64,000 nt of DNA, from NCBI RefSeq assembly GCF_004114535.1, contig NZ_LBJC01000032.1:117841-181840 (forward strand), read 5' to 3'. Every line of letters begins with the position of its first letter. The stretch's first letter is position 1. Source of the stretch: Bradyrhizobium nanningense (GTDB lineage Bacteria; Pseudomonadota; Alphaproteobacteria; Rhizobiales; Xanthobacteraceae). Position numbers and translations under genes: made by a program. Of the stretch, positions 17,216 to 28,182 are shown one piece after another. Under the pieces are notes generated by a model. The model saw only the letters and a program-made list of their open reading frames with translations. It had not been told where the DNA came from and did not search any database.

Positions 17216-17569
17216 ATCGAGTTCTGGCTCGCGGACGAGTGCGTCACAGCCTCCTTGGTGCGGTAACTGCGCGGCGCTGGTCATGACGTGCTCTACATCG
17301 CCGAATTTGCGGCGAGCCTGAGTGACGTGGAAGTCATGGCTCTGGCGTCCCGGGAAGGACGGCTTCTCCTCACAGCTGATAAGGATTTCGGCGAGCTTGT
17401 CTTTCGTCGCAGCCAAACCGTTCCAGGCCTGATCTTACTTCGTATCGATCCGGACAACGCGCAACTGGTGCGGGTGCGGCTTCTGGAGGCCGTTGGTCAG
17501 TTCGGTCAGGGACTCTTCGGCCGCTACGTCGTAATTGACGAGGTTCGCTTCCGGTCCCGCCCTTTGTAG
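17216..17569 (+). pseudogene. DUF5615 PIN-like toxin pseudogene
   Basis: The frame beginning just after the DUF433 stop reads like a DUF5615 toxin: FWLADECVTASLVR, then an in-frame TAA at 17264-17266, then LRGAGHDVLYIAE and on to a normal C-terminus with LLTADKDFGELVF and VPGLILLRI. The expected start codon position reads ATC. The N-terminal acidic residues (ADE) that help form the PIN-like active site lie before the stop. Restart at the GTG at 17288 would give 93 residues lacking them. The toxin is therefore probably inactive while its antitoxin is intact. Confidence 0.8.
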
Positions 17570-17594
17570 GGTCGCATCTGCACCAGGAAGCGAG

Positions 17595-17918
17595 TCACCG
17601 CAACTTGCGGACGTGAACATTGACGTCGATATCGATGCTGCTGACGCAAGTCTGAGTGGTCCGGTGGGACGCGCCCTCGTGCCAGCGGCCGCCCCGCGCG
17701 CGGGCGTCGCTGACGTTCGCCAGCCTTAGGCATCGCCATTGTGGCAGACAGCCACTGCTATCGCCAGCGAACTGCCAGGCCAGCACGGCCTCCTCGCCGC
17801 GCTTGTTGGTGCCGATGATATGCGGACAGAGCTCGCGATAACGACCCTCGTAAACACAGATCACCTGCTGCTCGGCGAGAATGGCGTTGCGGAAGAGTGT
17901 GTAGTTTCGGCTGGGCAT
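17595..17918 (-). CDS. Conserved small protein of unknown function
   Basis: 107 residues from ATG 17918 (a GTG lies 9 nt upstream). The sequence contains CVYEGRYRELCPHIIG, LAWQFAG and GRWHEGASH, a conserved-looking pattern I associate with Rhizobiales proteins related to WYL-like modules, but the similarity is weak. It is convergent with the toxin remnant and 58 nt from uvrA. Function unknown. Confidence 0.65.
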   Translation of the reverse strand: MPSRNYTLFRNAILAEQQVICVYEGRYRELCPHIIGTNKRGEEAVLAWQFAGDSSGCLPQWRCLRLANVSDARARGGRWHEGASHRTTQTCVSSIDIDVNVHVRKLR

Positions 17919-17975
17919 CGCGGACACTCAAAGGCTTGTTCCCCCAAAACCCCCGCAGATGAGATGGATGAATCT

Positions 17976-20951
<2,976 letters not shown>

Positions 20952-21048
20952 CCGAGTTGCCCTCAAGGAAGCCCATGGGTGCGCGACCGCGCCAGCAAAA
21001 CAGGCGCGCTTCGCCCGGGACCGGATCGGCGCCAATGGGTATGGCAGC

Positions 21049-21063
21049 GAACGTAGGAAGAAC
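21049..21063 (-). promoter_or_regulatory. LexA (SOS) box upstream of uvrA
   Basis: The plus strand reads GAACGTAGGAAGAAC, that is GTTC-N7-GTTC on the uvrA strand, an exact match to the direct-repeat LexA site established for alphaproteobacteria. It is 98 nt from the uvrA start and is the only exact match I noticed upstream of a gene in the window. Confidence 0.8.
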
Positions 21064-21185
21064 GGAGACGGATTTCCAGAGGGAGTTGCGAATCGTCAAC
21101 GGAATGTTGGCGCGCTGGCGGCATCTGGCAGCAGCAGGACGGAACTGCATGGAACGCGCATGGCCCAACAAGCAGGGCCAAACAA

Positions 21186-21210
21186 AAAGGCCGGCACGAG
21201 GCCGGCCTTT
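21186..21210 (-). terminator. Intrinsic terminator of outer-membrane protein gene 1
   Basis: The stem AAAGGCCGGC/GCCGGCCTTT with a 5-nt loop is followed on the minus strand by a T-rich tract. It nearly matches the terminators of the two neighbouring paralogues. Confidence 0.85.
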
Positions 21211-21238
21211 CGTAACGCGGAGAGTTGGGAGGCGAAGC

Positions 21239-21991
21239 TCAGTACTTCGCAACCACCGGGCCGCCGAAGGTGTAGTTGAGGCGGACCGTGCCCATATCGA
21301 CGTCCTGCTTGATCCGATCGATACGGTCGTTGACGCCGAGAATCGTGAACGAGTTGTTGCGCTTGCCCATGAACAGATGGTCGTACTCGATCGCCACGGA
21401 CCAGTTCGGCGCGAAACCAAATTCGAGGCCGGTGCCGACCGCGCCACCCCAGCGCGTCTCGCTTGCGCTATCAAGGACGACGCCGGCCAGCAGGCCGTTA
21501 TATTTGGCGTGCGTGACGGCCGCGCCACCCTTCACGTACCAGAGCACGTTGTTCCAGGCATAGCCGACCTGACCGGTGAAGAGGCCAAGTGCGTCGATCT
21601 TGGTCTGGTTGACCAGGGGCCCAAGAACCAGGCTCGTGTTCGAGCCTTTCAGGTTGGCCCAGTCGCCTTGGGCTTCGAGACCGAACACCCAGTTGGTCGA
21701 CTGCCAGCGATAGCCGAGCTGACCACCGACCACGCCGCCGGTTGCATTGTGGCAGCCCTCAGCCGTGTCCGGACCCGGCACGCCGAAGATGTTGTTGACG
21801 TCCCAGCAGTTGCGGCTCGATGCGCCGCCGCCGTTGATACCGAGGTAGAAACCGCTCCAATTGTACATCGCGATCGGCGCGACCGGAGCCTTGGTGTAGG
21901 GGCGGGCCGCCAAGTCGGCCGCCGAGGCCGGTGTCAACGCGCTCAATGCGAACAAACCAGCCGAAGCCAGCAAAACCTTCTTCATATCCAT
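21239..21991 (-). CDS. Omp25/31-type outer-membrane beta-barrel protein
   Basis: 250 residues with a signal peptide (KKVLLASAGLFALSALTPASA) followed by ADLAARPYTKAP, the mature start shared by all three tandem paralogues. The rest is an eight-strand beta-barrel pattern with Trp/Tyr/Gly-rich strands (YNWSGFYLGINGGG) and a terminal aromatic residue (VVAKY) needed for outer-membrane assembly. It belongs to the Rhizobiales Omp25/31/RopB family; precise pore or adhesin roles are unknown. ATGs at 21991 and 21985 are alternative starts. Confidence 0.92.
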   Translation of the reverse strand: MDMKKVLLASAGLFALSALTPASAADLAARPYTKAPVAPIAMYNWSGFYLGINGGGASSRNCWDVNNIFGVPGPDTAEGCHNATGGVVGGQLGYRWQSTNWVFGLEAQGDWANLKGSNTSLVLGPLVNQTKIDALGLFTGQVGYAWNNVLWYVKGGAAVTHAKYNGLLAGVVLDSASETRWGGAVGTGLEFGFAPNWSVAIEYDHLFMGKRNNSFTILGVNDRIDRIKQDVDMGTVRLNYTFGGPVVAKY

Positions 21992-22158
21992 GTCCCCAGT
22001 ATCCGGTTTCTCTTTCTTGCCTTCCGGAAGCGGAAGAGCAGCGGACCCCTATGACCCGACTGATGCCACAGCTTTACACCATTGAAGCCAAAGGTTGTGT
22101 CACCCTCGGGTCACATCTCTCCAAAAACGTGAGCTGCGGCTTGGCACCAGCCAAACAA

Positions 22159-22183
22159 AAAGGCCGGCGCAAGGCCGGCCTTT
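22159..22183 (-). terminator. Intrinsic terminator of outer-membrane protein gene 2
   Basis: The stem AAAGGCCGGC/GCCGGCCTTT with a short loop and flanking A/T tracts is almost the same as the terminator at 21186-21210. Confidence 0.85.
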
Positions 22184-22212
22184 CGTAACGCGAGTAGCGT
22201 TTGAATCGTGGC

Positions 22213-22905
22213 TTAGTACTTGGCGACGACCGGGGCGCCGAAGTGATAGTTCACGCCGACCTGCACGGTGTGGAGGTTGAGCGTACCGGTGGGAATGGCG
22301 CCCGAGAAGTAGGTCTCGCCGCCGAGGCTGCGATAGAGGTACTCGCCCTTGACCGACCACTGCGGAGCGAAGAACGCCTCGACGCCCGCACCGACGGTCC
22401 AGCCGGAGTGGAACTTGCTGTCGGAGACCGAGAGGCCGCCCAGGGTGGCGGTGAGCTTGTTGTCGATCCAGGCGTAACCACCGGTGCCGTACAGCAGCAC
22501 GTTGTTGACGGCCCAGCCGATGCGGCCGCGCACGGTGCCCATTGCATCGGTCTTGGAGCTCAGCGAGGCGGGGATGCCACCGACGCCGGCGACAGCAACC
22601 GTGCCAGCTGCCGAGGCGCTGACGTCAGCCCAGGCGCCATCGGCCTCGACACCGAACACGACGTTGCCGGTCTGCCAGTTGTAGCCGGCGGTCCCGCCGA
22701 CGAAGCCACCCTGCATCTTCGGGTCGCCCGAAGAGGCTTCCCAGGCGCCGCCGCCGACGATACCGAGGTAGAAACCGGTCCAGTTGTAGACCGAAGCCAT
22801 CGGAGCGACCGGAGCCTTGGTGTAGGGGCGAGCCGCGAGATCAGCAGCCGAAGCGGGGGCGGCCAGAGCGAACAAACAGGCCGAAGCCAACAAAACTTTC
22901 TTCAT
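22213..22905 (-). CDS. Omp25/31-type outer-membrane beta-barrel protein
   Basis: 230 residues from ATG 22905, where the KKVLLASACLFALAAPASA signal begins. The mature start ADLAARPYTKAP matches its neighbours, but the barrel is more divergent, with loops rich in Ser/Ala/Gly (SASAAGTVAVAG). It ends FGAPVVAKY. It is less like paralogues 1 and 3, which share CHNATGG and GQ(L/I)GYRWQS segments, so it probably branched off earlier or belongs to a separate RopB-like subgroup. Confidence 0.92.
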   Translation of the reverse strand: MKKVLLASACLFALAAPASAADLAARPYTKAPVAPMASVYNWTGFYLGIVGGGAWEASSGDPKMQGGFVGGTAGYNWQTGNVVFGVEADGAWADVSASAAGTVAVAGVGGIPASLSSKTDAMGTVRGRIGWAVNNVLLYGTGGYAWIDNKLTATLGGLSVSDSKFHSGWTVGAGVEAFFAPQWSVKGEYLYRSLGGETYFSGAIPTGTLNLHTVQVGVNYHFGAPVVAKY

Positions 22906-23090
22906 TTTCAACTTAATCCCAGTCCCAGTTTCTGTTGTTGCCTTCCGCGGGCGGAAGGGCAGCGGACTCAACGGCCCAACTGAGGCGGTGCTTACACCAC
23001 TGAAGCTGCAAGTTGTGTCTCCGAAAAGCCACAGTGGTCGAAAAGGTGATGGTTACTGACTCATTGCACCAGCGGTCTATTTGAAAAGAA

Positions 23091-23116
23091 AAAGGCCGGC
23101 ACTGAGGCCGGCCCTT
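23091..23116 (-). terminator. Intrinsic terminator of outer-membrane protein gene 3
   Basis: A stem formed by AAGGCCGGC and GCCGGCCCTT with a short loop, with an A-tract (T on the transcript side) next to it. It belongs to the same terminator series as the previous two. Confidence 0.75.
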
Positions 23117-23142
23117 CCGTTCTTCTGCGATATCCGAGGATA

Positions 23143-23925
23143 TCAATACCTGGCGATCAGCGGGCCGCCGAAGCGATAATTCAGCCGAACCAGACCCATG
23201 TCGACGTCCTGGCCAATACGATCGCTTCCGAACGCAGCGCCCCCAGGGGTCGTGAAACCGATCGTGCGGTGGCCGAGGAAGATGTGGTCGTACTCGATTC
23301 CGAGCGACCAGTTCGGTGCAAATCCAAATTCCAAGCCGGCGCCAACGGTACCGCCCCAGCGGGTCTCGCGCGCCGATGCCAGCAGCGCGCCAGCGCCTGG
23401 CGTGCCTGCAGCGGCATAAACGTCGTACTTGTCGCCGACAACCGCGCCGCCGCCCTTCACATAGAACAACACGTTGTTCCAGGCGTAACCGACCTGACCC
23501 GTGATCAAGCCAAAAGCATCGATCCGGGAGCGGTTACGATCACCCGTGACCAAAGCGCTTCCAGGGAAGAGGGTGCTGACGTTGTCGCCCGAGAAGTCAG
23601 CCCAGTTACCCTGTCCTTCGAAGCCGAACACCCAATTGGCGGACTGCCAGCGATAGCCAATTTGGCCACCGACCGTGCCGCCTGTCGCATTGTGGCAACC
23701 CTCAGGCACAAGGGTGCCCGTCACCGGCGTCACGAAATCCCAGCACTTGTGGGACGAGCCGCCGCCACCGTTGATGCCGATGTAGAAGCCGCTCCAGTCG
23801 TAGATCGCGGCGACCGCCGGCGCGGGGGCCTTGGTGTAGGGACGCGCAGCGAGATCCGCCGCGCTTGCAGGGGCCGACAGCCCCAACGCTATTGCACTGA
23901 TTGCACCAAACAAAATCTTATTCAT
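23143..23925 (-). CDS. Omp25/31-type outer-membrane beta-barrel protein
   Basis: 260 residues with a signal ending SAPASA and the shared mature start ADLAARPYTKAP. It is close to the paralogue at 21239 (CHNATGG, GYRWQSANWVFGFEGQGNW, ETRWGGTVGAGLEFGFAPNW) and ends RFGGPLIARY, with terminal aromatic residue. Each of the three genes has its own promoter space and terminator, so they are tandem but separately transcribed units placed between uvrA and ssb. Confidence 0.92.
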   Translation of the reverse strand: MNKILFGAISAIALGLSAPASAADLAARPYTKAPAPAVAAIYDWSGFYIGINGGGGSSHKCWDFVTPVTGTLVPEGCHNATGGTVGGQIGYRWQSANWVFGFEGQGNWADFSGDNVSTLFPGSALVTGDRNRSRIDAFGLITGQVGYAWNNVLFYVKGGGAVVGDKYDVYAAAGTPGAGALLASARETRWGGTVGAGLEFGFAPNWSLGIEYDHIFLGHRTIGFTTPGGAAFGSDRIGQDVDMGLVRLNYRFGGPLIARY

Positions 23926-24361
23926 TGCAGTCTCCCCAAGTTCGTCCGCTTCTCGATGTCCTCGAAGCGGTTGATCAGATGCGACGCCCAGATGAACAAT
24001 TCCGAGGCAATCGTAGCTTAGCGAAAGAGCAGAGTCCGTCTCCGGAATGCCACACTTGGCGGGCGACTTGCGGGTTCCAACTTGATGAATGTTAAGTGTT
24101 TTTTCCCGTTATGTGGAACCGGGGAAAGTTCCATCTCGGATTGGTTTTTCGCCGCGGCCGAGTCAGCGGGCAACGGGTCCCAAGCAGCGAAGAACAAATC
24201 TGGAACATGGCGGCGGTCGATGCTATATGTGGGGATAACCCCGGGGGTGCTGGGCTGAGCGGCGCCCGCGAGCGTATAGGGTCGCCTCAACAGGGCGCAG
24301 AGGAACGCGGGCAGCGCGCTCGGCCTTTTGAAATCAGTGGCATTCGGAGTGGAGAGCGGCG
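23926..24361. other. Promoter region between omp gene and ssb
   Basis: A 436-base divergent region. At 24114-24131 an inverted repeat GGAAC-N8-GTTCC is visible, of unknown meaning; it is not the alphaproteobacterial LexA direct repeat. No gene is supported. Confidence 0.5.
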
Positions 24362-24859
24362 ATGGCGGGAAGCGTCAACAAGGTCATTCTGGTTGGAAAC
24401 CTCGGCAAGGATCCTGAAATCCGCCGCACCCAGGACGGGCGGCCGATTGCGAATTTGAGCATCGCCACCTCGGAAACCTGGCGCGACAAGAATACCGGCG
24501 AGCGCAAGGAAAAGACCGAGTGGCATCGCGTCGTGATCTTCAACGAAGGGCTCTGCAAGGTCGCCGAGCAGTACCTGAAGAAGGGCGCGAAGGTTTACAT
24601 CGAGGGGGCGCTCCAGACCCGCAAATGGACCGACCAGAGCGGCGTCGAGAAGTACTCGACCGAGGTCGTGCTCCAGGGCTTCAACTCGACCCTGACGATG
24701 CTCGATGGCCGCGGCGGTGGCGGAGGGGGCGGCAGCTTCGGTGACGAACCGGGCGGCGATTTCGGCTCCTCCGGCCCGGTCAGCAGCGCGCCGCGCCGTC
24801 CCGTTGCCGCCGGCGGCGGTGGCCGCAACAGCGACATGGACGACGATATCCCGTTCTGA
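24362..24859 (+). CDS. ssb: Single-stranded DNA-binding protein
   Basis: 165 residues. The OB fold occupies residues 1-110 (SVNKVILVGNLGKDPEIRRT, WHRVVIFNEGLCKVAEQYLKKG), followed by a Gly-rich linker and the acidic tip DDDIPF at the extreme C-terminus that recruits partner proteins. It protects single-stranded DNA as a tetramer. In many proteobacteria ssb is next to and divergent from uvrA; here three outer-membrane protein genes lie between them. No exact LexA box is seen upstream of ssb. Confidence 0.98.
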   Translation: MAGSVNKVILVGNLGKDPEIRRTQDGRPIANLSIATSETWRDKNTGERKEKTEWHRVVIFNEGLCKVAEQYLKKGAKVYIEGALQTRKWTDQSGVEKYSTEVVLQGFNSTLTMLDGRGGGGGGGSFGDEPGGDFGSSGPVSSAPRRPVAAGGGGRNSDMDDDIPF

Positions 24860-24943
24860 GAACGGATCGGACGATGGAGGGCGCTGGCCGGGCTCAGGGG
24901 CGCCTTCCACGTCGTGTCAGCGAACCTTGCTAATCGGCAGAAA

Positions 24944-24963
24944 GGGCTCGGGATTTCCGGGCC
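24944..24963 (+). terminator. Probable terminator after ssb
   Basis: The stem GGGCTCGG/CCGGGCCC with one G-T pair lies 85 nt after the ssb stop and is followed by GTTTC. It would separate ssb from gyrA. Confidence 0.5.
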
Positions 24964-25216
24964 CGTTTCATGTTCGGCTTGAACGCGGCTTGCGCGGGGG
25001 CAAAACGAGCCGATGGGGCGCTCTCGCGGCATGATGGACCCTGTGGCAGGGGCGATTTTGGAAGACCGGTTCCAGGTTCATTCCAGGCGCTCCTTCCAAC
25101 GCCGTAAGTCATTGGAAAAATAAGCGGAAAAAGCGCTTCCCAGCCTTCGCCAAGGGTGGTTATCAGGGGCACGATGCGCTATATGATTCCCAGACAAAAA
25201 CTCACCGGATTCCCCC

Positions 25217-27961
25217 TTGGCTGACGACGACAACAAGCCCGGCGACCAGCCGGCGCAACCCTCGGACATTCGCCCCGTCTCCATCCTCGACGAGATGAAG
25301 AAGTCCTATCTCGACTACGCCATGAGCGTGATCGTGTCGCGTGCGCTGCCCGATGCGCGCGACGGTCTGAAGCCGGTGCACCGCCGCATCCTGTTCTCGA
25401 TGAACGAGGAAGGCTATACGCCCGACAAGAAGCACAAGAAGTCGGCCGGTATCGTCGGCGACGTCATGGGCCAATACCATCCGCATGGCGACCAGGCGAT
25501 CTACGACTCGCTGGTGCGCATGGCGCAGCCCTTCTCGATGCGCGAATTGCTGGTGGACGGGCAGGGCAATTTCGGCTCGGTCGACGGCGATCCGCCCGCG
25601 GCGATGCGCTACACCGAATCGCGCCTCACCAAGATCGCGCTGAAGCTTTTGGAAGACATCGACAACGAGACCGTCGACTTTCAGGACAATTATGACGGTT
25701 CGACCAGGGAGCCGGTGGTTCTGCCGGCGCGCTTCCCGAATTTGCTGGTCAACGGCGCCGGCGGCATTGCCGTCGGCATGGCCACCAACATCCCGCCTCA
25801 CAATCTCGGCGAGGTCATCGACGCCTGCCTGGCATTGATCGACAATCCGTCGCTGACCATCGACGAGCTCAATAACATCATCCCGGGCCCGGATTTTCCG
25901 ACCGGCGGCATCATCCTCGGACGCCAGGGCATCCGCAGCGCCTACCATCTCGGCCGCGGCTCCATCGTGATGCGCGGCAAGGTCGCGTTCGAGACCATCC
26001 GCAAGGATCGCGAGGCGATCGTCATCACCGAGATTCCGTATCAGGTGAACAAGGCGACGATGGTCGAGCGCATTGCCGAACTGTACAAGGAAAAGAAGAT
26101 CGAGGGCATTTCCGATCTGCGCGACGAGTCCGACCGCGACGGCTACCGCGTCGTCGTCGAGCTCAAGCGCGACGCCATGCCCGACGTCGTGCTGAACCAG
26201 CTCTACAAGTTCACGCCGTTGCAAACCAGTTTTGGCGTCAACGCCGTCGCGCTCGATTCCGGCCGTCCGCAGACGATGAACCTGAAGGACTTGCTGACGA
26301 TCTTCGTCGGCTTCCGTGAGCAGGTCGTCACCCGCCGCACCAAGTACAAGCTGCGCAAGGCGCGCGAACGCGCGCACGAGCAGGTTGGCCTTGCCATCGC
26401 GGTTGCCAATATCGACGAGATCATTCGCGTCATCCGCACCTCGCCGACACCGGCTGTCGCGCGCGACACCCTGATGACGCGCGACTGGCCGGCGCGCGAT
26501 GTCGAGGACATCATCACGCTGATCGATGATCCCCGCCACCGCATCAACGAGGACGGCACCATCCGCCTGTCGCTGGATCAGGCCAAAGCCATCCTCGAGC
26601 TGCGGCTGGCGCGCCTCACCGCGCTCGGCCGCGACGAGATCGGCGGCGAGCTGGCAAAACTCGCCGGCGAGATCGGAGACTATCTTGCGATCCTGCGCTC
26701 GCGCGCCCGCATCCTCGACATCATCAAGACCGAGCTCGCCGAAGTGAAGGCCGAGTTCGCCACGCCGCGCCGCACCGTGATCATGGAGCAGGAGGGCGAG
26801 GTCGAGGATGAGGACCTGATCCAGCGCGAGGACATGGTCGTCACCGTCTCGCACGCCGGCTACGTCAAGCGCGTGCCATTGTCGGCCTACCGGGCGCAGC
26901 GCCGCGGCGGCAAGGGCCGCTCCGGCATGCAGACCCGCGACGAGGATTTCGTCAGCCGCCTGTTCGTGGCTTCCACGCACACGCCGGTGCTGTTCTTCTC
27001 CTCGCGCGGCCAGGTCTACAAGGAGAAGGTCTGGCGTCTGCCGGTGGCGGCGCCGAACGCGCGCGGCAAGGCGCTGATCAACATCCTGCCGCTGGAGCAG
27101 GGTGAGCGCATCACCACCATCATGCCGCTGCCGGAGGACGAATCCACCTGGGCCAACCTCGACGTGATGTTCGCCACGACGGGCGGCAACGTCCGGCGCA
27201 ACAAGCTGTCGGACTTCGTCGACGTCCGCCGCTCCGGCATCATCGCGATGAAGCTCGACGACAACGAGGCGATCGTCGACGTGCAGATCTGCACCGAGCG
27301 CGACGACGTGCTGCTGACCGCCGCCGGCGGTCAGTGCATCCGCTTCCCCGTCACCGACGTGCGCGTGTTCACCGGGCGCACCTCGATGGGCGTGCGCGGC
27401 ATCGCGCTCGCCGACGGCGACAAGGTGATCTCGCTGGCGATCCTGCGCCACGTCGAGACCACGTCCGACGAGCGCTCGGCCTACCTGAAGATGCGCCGCG
27501 CGGTCGCCGGCGAAGCCGCGGCGGAAGAGGCGCCAGTGGATGCCGAGGCCGAGGAGGCGTCCGGCAGCTTCCAGCTCGCGCAGGAACGTTACGCCGAGAT
27601 GTCGGCCCAGGAGCAGGTCGTGCTCACCGTCTCCGTCAACGGCTACGGCAAGCGGACCTCGTCCTACGAGTACCGGACCACGGGACGCGGCGGCAAAGGC
27701 ATCGTCGCCATGAGCGTCAACAACCGCAACGGCAATCTGGTCGCCTCGTTCCCGGTGGAGGACGCCGATCAGATCATGCTGGTCACCGACAACGGCCAGC
27801 TGATCCGCTGCCCGGTCGAAGGCATCCGCATCGCGGGCCGCTCGACCCAAGGTGTCATCGTATTCGACACCGCCGAGGACGAGCATGTGGTGTCGGTCGA
27901 GCACATCACGGAAGAGGCGGAGAGCGGGAATGGGGCGAATGGGGAGTCAAGCGGGGAGTGA
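25217..27961 (+). CDS. gyrA: DNA gyrase subunit A
   Basis: 914 residues with a TTG start (TTGGCTGACGAC); upstream ATGs are out of frame. GyrA cuts and reseals DNA during supercoiling with GyrB. The catalytic tyrosine is Tyr132 in AAMRYTESR (E. coli Tyr122). The quinolone region reads YHPHGDQAIYD, so the residue equivalent to E. coli Ser83 is Gln93, while Asp97 (Asp87) is kept. The gyrase-specific GyrA box QRRGGKG is at about 561-567, distinguishing it from ParC. An Ala/Glu-rich insert lies in the C-terminal wheel at about 770-790. Confidence 0.98.
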   Translation: MADDDNKPGDQPAQPSDIRPVSILDEMKKSYLDYAMSVIVSRALPDARDGLKPVHRRILFSMNEEGYTPDKKHKKSAGIVGDVMGQYHPHGDQAIYDSLVRMAQPFSMRELLVDGQGNFGSVDGDPPAAMRYTESRLTKIALKLLEDIDNETVDFQDNYDGSTREPVVLPARFPNLLVNGAGGIAVGMATNIPPHNLGEVIDACLALIDNPSLTIDELNNIIPGPDFPTGGIILGRQGIRSAYHLGRGSIVMRGKVAFETIRKDREAIVITEIPYQVNKATMVERIAELYKEKKIEGISDLRDESDRDGYRVVVELKRDAMPDVVLNQLYKFTPLQTSFGVNAVALDSGRPQTMNLKDLLTIFVGFREQVVTRRTKYKLRKARERAHEQVGLAIAVANIDEIIRVIRTSPTPAVARDTLMTRDWPARDVEDIITLIDDPRHRINEDGTIRLSLDQAKAILELRLARLTALGRDEIGGELAKLAGEIGDYLAILRSRARILDIIKTELAEVKAEFATPRRTVIMEQEGEVEDEDLIQREDMVVTVSHAGYVKRVPLSAYRAQRRGGKGRSGMQTRDEDFVSRLFVASTHTPVLFFSSRGQVYKEKVWRLPVAAPNARGKALINILPLEQGERITTIMPLPEDESTWANLDVMFATTGGNVRRNKLSDFVDVRRSGIIAMKLDDNEAIVDVQICTERDDVLLTAAGGQCIRFPVTDVRVFTGRTSMGVRGIALADGDKVISLAILRHVETTSDERSAYLKMRRAVAGEAAAEEAPVDAEAEEASGSFQLAQERYAEMSAQEQVVLTVSVNGYGKRTSSYEYRTTGRGGKGIVAMSVNNRNGNLVASFPVEDADQIMLVTDNGQLIRCPVEGIRIAGRSTQGVIVFDTAEDEHVVSVEHITEEAESGNGANGESSGE

Positions 27962-28000
27962 TGTGTCACCCCTCGTAGCCCGCGCCCCAATCTCCACTGT

Positions 28001-28060
28001 CGTCCCGGATAAGCGAAGCGCAGATCCGGGACCTCAGCGCGAGCGCTTGCGCTCGTCGCG
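28001..28060. repeat. Short dispersed repeat fragment (GTCCCGGAT type)
   Basis: Contains GTCCCGGAT...ATCCGGGAC arms around AAGCGAAGCGCAG, then a GC-rich palindrome (GCGAGCGCTTGCGCTCG). It looks like a shortened relative of the repeat family at 13709 and 41367. It lies between the convergent gyrA and kup genes. Confidence 0.6.
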
Positions 28061-28182
28061 ATAGCCAAGGGAGACGTTCGGCGAAGACTCGGAGTTGCCG
28101 GTCTCGCGCGGCAACTCCTCCCTGTGGTTATGGGTCCCCGCGTCCACGGGGACGACCCCGAAGATGTCGTGCGGTCATCGCC

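Noticed and set aside
24114..24131. GGAAC-N8-GTTCC inverted repeat upstream of ssb as a LexA site
   Set aside because: Alphaproteobacterial LexA binds GTTC-N7-GTTC direct repeats; this is an inverted repeat with other spacing.
25202..27904. 900-codon open frame opposite gyrA
   Set aside because: Composition is Arg/Ala/Asp-rich without motifs; it is the complement of gyrA codons.
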